Source: Bacteroidales bacterium
GTDB taxonomy: Bacteria > Bacteroidota > Bacteroidia > Bacteroidales > UBA932
Assembly (NCBI GenBank): GCA_017651785.1
Contig: JAGCCD010000149.1
Location: 1 to 7,144 of the forward strand
Length of the DNA: 7,144 nucleotides
Direction: 5' to 3'
The notes under the pieces are model-generated. The model did not search any database. It was not told where the DNA came from and saw nothing but the letters and a program-made list of their open reading frames with translations. Below, in pieces: positions 1 to 4,841 of this stretch. Position 1 is the stretch's first letter. Every line of letters begins with the position of its first letter. Both the position numbers and the translations under genes were made by a program.

Positions 1-30
1 GAAAACAGTCTCCTGGTCCCAGATCACGTT
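1..30 (-). repeat. Possible first strand of a fifth repeat copy, cut by the window edge
   Basis: The last ten visible residues, NVIWDQETVF, follow a short Pro/Gly linker (APVPGG) and resemble the opening strand of the other copies (VIVWEGD, TIFWEGD, PVWVNDG). Ten residues are too few for certainty. Confidence 0.4.
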
Positions 31-1164
31 GCCGCCCGGTACGGGAGCCTGCTTGGGAAGGTAGATGCCCAGGACGGTGAATCTGGCACCGGTCAGAAGC
101 AGGTGCTGGTCGTCAAGCATGGCAAGGAAGTCTGCGGCCTCGCTCATATTGACAGTCAGGATCCATGTTTGCGCGTCATTGTCTGCGAGCAGTTCGTTTC
201 CGGGCTGGATATCATTCTCGGTGAGATTTGCTGACCACCAGCCTGTGGTTACACGTACCTGGGGGTTTTCTCCGGAAAGGTAAATGTAGAATGTTTCGCT
301 CTTAAGCCGGTTCCAGACATCCTGAGGGAGGGTGGCAATGCACTCGTTATTGCCGTCGTGTCCTTCCAGACCGAAGCGGTATACGCTGTCCCAGTTGGCC
401 TCTCCAGCGGTGCCGTCATTCACCCATACGGGTTCCCAGTCGGCGGGCAGGGGCTTGGGCTCGGGTGAAGGGAATTCGGAGTCAAAGACCGCCGCCATCG
501 TAAGGCTGTTAAGGTCGAGGGTGAGGTTCCAGTACCCTTCCGTGGAAAGCGTGATGTTGCCGCCGTCCTGCTTGAGGTTGCATTTGTAAACGCCGTCCGC
601 TTCCGAGAGGTCTCCGTCGATACCCATATTAGTGGTCCAGTCTCCATTCATCCGGAACTTGAACTCATTACCTTCCGTGTAAGGTATCTTTGCCTCCCAG
701 ACAAGGTCTGCGGTGCTGGACATCTCGAAGTCCTTGTCCCAGTTTGATCCGTCCAGGGTGCCGATTACAGACCACGTTCCGCTGTAATCCGGCGGAGGAG
801 GAAGCTCTTCTCCGGCTTCCTGGATAATCTTGCACTGCCCTTTCCGGCCCCTTGCGTTGATGGTAATTACCGCGCTGCGCTGTTTGGCCACGTGGTATTC
901 GTCGGTCTTCACTACAAGGGTGACCTGGCCGGGCTTTCCGTTTTCGGGCTCAAAGGTGAGCCAATCTACGGGGCTGCTCACAAACCAGTAGTCGGGAGCG
1001 TCGAATGTAAAGCTGGCAGTTCCGCCTACAGCCTTGACTACCAGGGAGTCGGGCTGAACGGAAATGCTCATTGCGCCAGGATCGAACTCCTGCTCTTTGT
1101 TGCAGGCAGCGACCGCAAGGATCGCTGCCGCTGCAGCAAATATACTTATTAATCTGTACTTCAT
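1..1164 (-). CDS. Surface glycan-binding lipoprotein with BACON, SusE/F-like and Trp-rich repeat domains, 3'-partial
   Basis: The frame is open for 388 codons from the ATG at 1162-1164 to the window edge with no stop, so the C-terminus is missing. Residues 1-20 are an Ala-rich signal peptide and Cys21 in VAACNKEQEF is the lipidation site; the following Lys-Glu resembles a Bacteroidota surface-export signal. Residues about 33-117 match a BACON domain (DYWFVSSPVDWLTFEPENG, ending KGQCKIIQEAG). After a PPPP linker, residues about 128-226 resemble a SusE/SusF starch-binding-type domain (WSVIGTLDGSNWDKDFEM, EFKFRMNGDWTTNMG, GGNITL). Residues about 244-370 are a diverged copy of the repeat domain of the preceding gene (YRFGLEGHDGNNECIATLPQ, QVRVTTGWW, HLLLTGARF). 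After APVPGG, the last residues NVIWDQETVF may open another copy. The start lies 5 nt after the preceding stop without a Shine-Dalgarno motif, so translational coupling is likely. It is probably a glycan-capture protein in the SusF/SGBP-B position; the ligand is unknown. Confidence 0.86.
   Translation of the reverse strand, partial: MKYRLISIFAAAAAILAVAACNKEQEFDPGAMSISVQPDSLVVKAVGGTASFTFDAPDYWFVSSPVDWLTFEPENGKPGQVTLVVKTDEYHVAKQRSAVITINARGRKGQCKIIQEAGEELPPPPDYSGTWSVIGTLDGSNWDKDFEMSSTADLVWEAKIPYTEGNEFKFRMNGDWTTNMGIDGDLSEADGVYKCNLKQDGGNITLSTEGYWNLTLDLNSLTMAAVFDSEFPSPEPKPLPADWEPVWVNDGTAGEANWDSVYRFGLEGHDGNNECIATLPQDVWNRLKSETFYIYLSGENPQVRVTTGWWSANLTENDIQPGNELLADNDAQTWILTVNMSEAADFLAMLDDQHLLLTGARFTVLGIYLPKQAPVPGGNVIWDQETVF
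61..435 (-). repeat. Trp-rich domain repeat, diverged copy 4 in the neighbouring lipoprotein
   Basis: This encodes residues about 244-368 of the downstream lipoprotein. The first half is conserved (Trp247, Trp258, YRFGLEGHDGNNECIAT, VRVTTGWW). After the WW pair it diverges: the later Trp of WWSIQW and the Trp of APWNM are both absent, and the DNGDGSF loop is reduced to DNDAQTW. The closing strand HLLLTGARFTVLGIYL corresponds to HILFTGNGFKLTKIYY of copy 3. Confidence 0.85.
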
Positions 1165-1169
1165 ACTGT

Positions 1170-3128
1170 CTACGCCATGTAATAGATTTTCGTAAGCTTA
1201 AAGCCGTTTCCGGTAAAGAGTATGTGCTCTTTGTCGACGGAATCCAGGATAGCGGGATCCTCGGAGAAGTCTATCAGAATGTCGAAGGAACCGTCTCCAT
1301 TGTCTATGAGCCTCTCAGCCATGTTCCAGGGTGCGATGTCATTATCGCCGCCGAGCCACTGTATGCTCCACCAACCGGTGGTTACGCGCACTTGGAATGA
1401 GGTGGGATCGTCGGGAACTATGGTGATGTAGAACGGCTCGCCCTTGAGCTTGTCCCACACATCCTGGGGGAAGGTTGCGATGCACTCGTTGTTGCCGTCG
1501 TTGCCTTCCAGACCGAAGCGGTACTGTCCGCTCCAGCTCACAGAGCCTGCATCGCCTTCCCAGACAATAACTGCCTGAGGTTCGGGTTCGCCTCCTTCCC
1601 ATACTTCTTCCTGGATGTAAAGCTCCGTCATCTTGAAGCCGTTGCCGGTAAAGAGTATGTGCTCTTTGTCTACGGAATCAAGGATGGCGGGATCCTCGGA
1701 GAAGTCTATCATGATGGAGAAGGAACCGTCACCGTTGTCGATAAGTCTCTCCGGCATGTTCCAGGGTGCGATATCGTTATCGCCGCCGAGCCACTGTATG
1801 CTCCACCAACCGGTGGTTACGCGCACCTGGAATGAGGTGGGATCGTCGGGAACTATGGTGATGTAGAACGGCTCGCTCTTGAGCTTGTCCCAGATTTCCT
1901 GAGGGAAGGTTGCGATGCACTCGTTGTTGTCGTCGTGTCCTTCCAGACCGAAGCGGTACTGTCCGCTCCAGCTCACGGAGCCTGCGTCGCCCTCCCAGAA
2001 GATAGTCTTCTTGTTTACGAGTTGACCTCCCCCGCCTTCCTGCCACTCCTTCTCTTCCACTGCGACTGACTTTAAGGTGAAGCCGCTGCCGGTAAAGAGG
2101 ATGTGCTCCTTGTCGACGGAATCAAGGATGGCGGGATCTTCGGAGAAGTCTATCATTATTGTGAAGGAACCGTCGCCGTTGTCTATGAGCCTTTCAGCCA
2201 TGTTCCAGGGTGCGATGTCGTTATCGGCGCCGAGCCACTGGATGCTCCACCAGCCGGTGGTTACGCGTACCTGGAACTGGGCGGGATCGTCGGGAACCAC
2301 GGTGATGTAGAACGGCTCGCCCTTGAGCTTGTCCCAGATTTCCTGGGGGAGGGTCGCGATGCACTCATTGTTGTCGTCGGTCCCTTCCAGTCCGAAGCGG
2401 AACTGTCCGCCCCAGCTCGTTGAGCCTACGGATCCGTCGTTCTCCCAGATATTCTTCCTGACGATCTCCCAGTGTCCGCCTTCCTCCTGTTCGGCAACGG
2501 GCTCGTAAACCAGCTCGGGGAGCTGGAACTCACGGCCGTCAATGGTGTGGAGTTTACCCACGAATGCGCCGTCGTAGACCTGTTTGGGAATGGTGATCTC
2601 TACGGAGCTGGTGCCCTTGCGGTAGAACTTCTCGTCCTCGACTACAAGGGGAAGGCCGTCCGGATCAAGAATCTCCAGGCTCTCTATGAACTCGAGGTCC
2701 TTACCGAAAATTGTAATTCTCTCTCCGCCCTTGATGGTCTCTCCGGCCTGCCTGGAGAAGCCGGTAACAACCGTCTTTCCAAGGGTGAGGGGCACATCGG
2801 ACTCCACTTCATTGTCTGCGGTGCGAAGGATCAGTTTGCCACCTTCGGCGGAAATGCCCGCAGGGGCGTTGACCCTGATCATTTCGCCGCTTACACGCTG
2901 GAAGTTGGTTACGACGATGTTGTCGGGGAAGACGATCTCCTTCACATCCGCGAAACCGTGGCCGTTTATGGTCATAGGTTGCCCGGTGACCACTTTGGTG
3001 GGAGAGAACACCTTAATCTTAAGGCCGGTTTCAGCCGACTCCGGGCCTATGTCTATCGTGCATGCCGAGAAGGCACCCAGAAGGGCGACAGCCAGAAATG
3101 TCCTGAAATATGATAATGCTTTCTTCAT
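1170..3128 (-). CDS. Surface glycan-binding lipoprotein with two IPT/TIG-like domains and three tandem Trp-rich repeat domains
   Basis: This 652-residue protein is probably a surface glycan-binding protein in the SusE/SGBP position after SusD. Residues 1-22 form a signal peptide and Cys23 (AFSAC) is the lipidation site. Residues about 36-117 and 118-210 look like two IPT/TIG Ig-like spacer domains, each with a Gly-rich strand such as MTINGHGF or ITIFGKDL. Three copies of a roughly 132-residue domain follow at about 225-357, 374-505 and 520-651. Each opens with an IW or VW strand, carries FGLEG...NNECIAT, QVRVTTGWWSIQWLG, DIAPWNM and DNGDGSF, and ends with ILFTGxGF. The clustered Trp residues fit carbohydrate stacking, and the fold is probably a CBM-like beta-sandwich (inference). 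I chose the ATG at 3126-3128 because it gives a clean lipoprotein signal and has AAAAGGA 8 nt upstream. An in-frame ATG at 3156-3158 overlaps the SusD stop and would add ten residues before the signal peptide. Confidence 0.88.
   Translation of the reverse strand: MKKALSYFRTFLAVALLGAFSACTIDIGPESAETGLKIKVFSPTKVVTGQPMTINGHGFADVKEIVFPDNIVVTNFQRVSGEMIRVNAPAGISAEGGKLILRTADNEVESDVPLTLGKTVVTGFSRQAGETIKGGERITIFGKDLEFIESLEILDPDGLPLVVEDEKFYRKGTSSVEITIPKQVYDGAFVGKLHTIDGREFQLPELVYEPVAEQEEGGHWEIVRKNIWENDGSVGSTSWGGQFRFGLEGTDDNNECIATLPQEIWDKLKGEPFYITVVPDDPAQFQVRVTTGWWSIQWLGADNDIAPWNMAERLIDNGDGSFTIMIDFSEDPAILDSVDKEHILFTGSGFTLKSVAVEEKEWQEGGGGQLVNKKTIFWEGDAGSVSWSGQYRFGLEGHDDNNECIATFPQEIWDKLKSEPFYITIVPDDPTSFQVRVTTGWWSIQWLGGDNDIAPWNMPERLIDNGDGSFSIMIDFSEDPAILDSVDKEHILFTGNGFKMTELYIQEEVWEGGEPEPQAVIVWEGDAGSVSWSGQYRFGLEGNDGNNECIATFPQDVWDKLKGEPFYITIVPDDPTSFQVRVTTGWWSIQWLGGDNDIAPWNMAERLIDNGDGSFDILIDFSEDPAILDSVDKEHILFTGNGFKLTKIYYMA
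1176..1571 (-). repeat. Trp-rich domain repeat, copy 3
   Basis: This encodes residues about 520-651 and finishes the protein three codons before the stop, so the domain itself forms the C-terminus. The key residues are Trp523, Trp532, Cys549, Trp586-587, Trp591 and Trp601. Its GNNEC and QDVW variants are shared with the copy in the next gene rather than with copies 1 and 2, which have DNNEC and QEIW. Confidence 0.92.
1614..2009 (-). repeat. Trp-rich domain repeat, copy 2
   Basis: This encodes residues about 374-505. The key residues are Trp378, Trp387, Cys404, Trp441-442, Trp446 and Trp456. It is nearly identical to copy 3 at the DNA level over its middle part: 1777-1876 here matches 1342-1441 with one mismatch. 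The linker to copy 3 is acidic and Pro-containing (EEVWEGGEPEPQ). Confidence 0.92.
2058..2456 (-). repeat. Trp-rich domain repeat, copy 1
   Basis: This encodes residues about 225-357 of the lipoprotein, the first and most diverged of its three copies. Trp228, Trp293-294, Trp298 and Trp308 and Cys256 occupy positions conserved in copies 2 and 3. It reads DDNNEC and QEIW, as in copy 2. The spacing from copy 1 to copy 2 is 148 codons, a little more than the 145 codons between copies 2 and 3, because the linker here (EWQEGGGGQLVNKK) is longer. Confidence 0.9.
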
Positions 3129-3136
3129 AACTGTAA

Positions 3137-3143
3137 TCCTTTT
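3137..3143 (-). promoter_or_regulatory. Shine-Dalgarno-like site of the triple-repeat lipoprotein
   Basis: The minus strand reads AAAAGGA, with 8 nt to the ATG at 3126-3128. It is the only clear purine-rich ribosome-binding motif at the three starts in this window, and it supports that ATG over the in-frame one at 3156-3158. Confidence 0.55.
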
Positions 3144-3151
3144 AATAGATA

Positions 3152-4828
3152 CTACCATCCGGGATTCTGTTCAAGATTGGGGTTCTTCTTGATTTCAGAC
3201 TGAGGGATAGGATAGAAGTTGTATTTCTCATCCCACTGGCGGGTTACGCTTGTCCTGCTGAGAACAAGGGAGTTGCTGATATTCGCGACCTGAATCGTCT
3301 TGAAATACTTGGCGCCCTTCTTCCAGCGGCGGACATCCCAGAAGCGGTGGTTCTCGAAAGCAAGCTCCACAAGGCGCTCGCGCTCGTAGCGGTCGACCCA
3401 CGCCTGTCCGTCTTCTTTGAAATTGGGCATCTTGATGTCCTTGCGGTTGCGAAGCGTGTTGATGGCCTCGTTTGCTGTGAGTCCGTAGGTCGCGTCTTCG
3501 GCGCTTCCGGTGGCGTTGAACACTGCCTCGGCATAGTCGAGGTAGAATTCGCCCAGACGGAAGAGGATCCAGGTGTGGCGGCGCCTTGTCTGGTTGTCAG
3601 CCGTAGTGACGCAAGTGCCGTCCACATACTTCTTAAGATAGTAGCCTGTAGGAGTTGCACCGTACTTGGGAGCGGCGTTGAAGCCTCCGTTGAAGGTTTC
3701 GATTGCCTTCTTCTGGGCTCCGTTGCTTGGCCACTCGTCGCCGTTCTTCACAACGGTGAGGGCGAAGCGGGGATCAAGACCCTCGTAGGGGTTGACGGTC
3801 TTGAGGTCTATGTTGCCGGGATAGCGCTGTGCGAACGTCTCGCCGTTATTCTGGTACTCATACTGGTCTACGAGGCTCTGCGTGGGGCAGTTGCCGGATG
3901 CACCGTTTTCTACGCCCACGGGGTAGTTTGCCATCTCGAAGTCGTTGCTCTCGCCGCGTCCAAGGCCGAAGATGAGTTCCTGGTTGAAGAATGCATCGTG
4001 GCCCCAGAGGGCGGAGTAGCCGCTGAGCTTCAGGCCCCAGAGGCTAGCGTTGTCCAGAATGAACTTGCAGGCCTCGGCCGCCTTTGCCCATTTTGCCTTG
4101 TCTCCGGTGGGGTTAAGCAGGGGAGATGCGGCATAGAGCAGCGTACGGGCCTTCAGGGCGAAAGCGGCAACGCGGGTTGCGCGGCCGATTTCTGCGCCGA
4201 CCTCGGTGAGATAGTTGACGGGAAGGTGGGGTGCTACGTCGTCGAGTTCATCAACGATGAACTTCACGATCTCGTCAGCAGGGGTGCGGGTTATGGTGTT
4301 GGCCTGCTCGTTCGTGAGGGTAGTGGTTACCAGGGGAACGTCTCCGTATGCCCTGAGAAGCTCGAAATAGAAGTAAGCCCTCAGGAAACGCAGCTCATAA
4401 GGGAACAGTTCCATCTGGGAATTCCAGTCCGAGTAGTTGGGGTTGTACTGCCAGTCGGAGATGTCCATCTGATCCCATTTCTCAAGGAACATACAGACTT
4501 CCGCAATGGCGGTGTATGACTTGGTCCAGATATTCGAATAAGGGTTGGCGGCACTCCAACCGCCGTTCACATAGTTGTTTACGGCACCGGTCTCAAGGGC
4601 GTACTGGGATTCGTCGGTGGCGCTTGCAAGGAAGTAGGCGCTGTTACTGGCGAATTCGTTGTTGTACAGCTGTGCGTAAACGTCGAAAACCATGTTCTTA
4701 ATGCCTTCTCCGAAGTATTCGTATGTCCATGCCTCATCGCGCGTATTCTCCTCGGTATAGTTGAGGTCTACGCAGGATGCCGGAATGACACAGGCGAGAA
4801 TGAATAAGAATATTTTATCAAGTTTCAT
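3152..4828 (-). CDS. SusD/RagB-family nutrient-binding outer-membrane lipoprotein
   Basis: This 558-residue protein is the SusD-like partner that caps the SusC barrel and binds glycan at the cell surface. It starts with a lipoprotein signal peptide, with the lipidated Cys at residue 19 in IPASC. Helical, TPR-like family signatures follow: LRFLRAYFYFELLRAYGDVP around 147-166, RATRVAAFALKARTLLYAASP around 216-236, LFRLGEFYLDYAEAVFNATG around 422-441, AINTLRNRKDI around 455-465, and ERERLVELAFENHRFWDVRRW around 482-502. The C-terminus YPIPQSEIKKNPNLEQNPGW is the classic SusD ending. Its length is normal for the family and I see no frameshift. The ATG lies 13 nt after the SusC stop in the A/T-rich sequence ATAGATTGACTT, with no Shine-Dalgarno motif, as is usual in Bacteroidota. 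The stop is TAG. Substrate cannot be told from sequence alone. Confidence 0.97.
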   Translation of the reverse strand: MKLDKIFLFILACVIPASCVDLNYTEENTRDEAWTYEYFGEGIKNMVFDVYAQLYNNEFASNSAYFLASATDESQYALETGAVNNYVNGGWSAANPYSNIWTKSYTAIAEVCMFLEKWDQMDISDWQYNPNYSDWNSQMELFPYELRFLRAYFYFELLRAYGDVPLVTTTLTNEQANTITRTPADEIVKFIVDELDDVAPHLPVNYLTEVGAEIGRATRVAAFALKARTLLYAASPLLNPTGDKAKWAKAAEACKFILDNASLWGLKLSGYSALWGHDAFFNQELIFGLGRGESNDFEMANYPVGVENGASGNCPTQSLVDQYEYQNNGETFAQRYPGNIDLKTVNPYEGLDPRFALTVVKNGDEWPSNGAQKKAIETFNGGFNAAPKYGATPTGYYLKKYVDGTCVTTADNQTRRRHTWILFRLGEFYLDYAEAVFNATGSAEDATYGLTANEAINTLRNRKDIKMPNFKEDGQAWVDRYERERLVELAFENHRFWDVRRWKKGAKYFKTIQVANISNSLVLSRTSVTRQWDEKYNFYPIPQSEIKKNPNLEQNPGW

Positions 4829-4841
4829 AAGTCAATCTATT

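Noticed and set aside
1222..2310. Three similar short + strand frames of 69-77 codons starting MCSLSTES or MKPLPVK
   Set aside because: They resemble each other only because they lie opposite the three repeat copies. They carry no independent coding evidence.
1176..2456. A CRISPR array or non-coding tandem repeat
   Set aside because: The units are about 435-444 nt, steps are multiples of three, the frame stays open throughout, and many differences are synonymous or conservative. These are protein domain repeats.
3126..3158. An earlier ATG at 3156-3158 for the triple-repeat lipoprotein
   Set aside because: It overlaps the SusD stop and places a ten-residue extension before the signal peptide. 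The ATG at 3126-3128 has a Shine-Dalgarno-like AAAAGGA and gives a standard lipoprotein signal.
3347..4519. A 390-codon open frame on the + strand, opposite the SusD-like gene
   Set aside because: It is antisense to a clear SusD gene. Its product is rich in Val, Gly, Ala and Cys with no recognisable domain, as expected when the codon bias of a G/C-rich gene is read in reverse.
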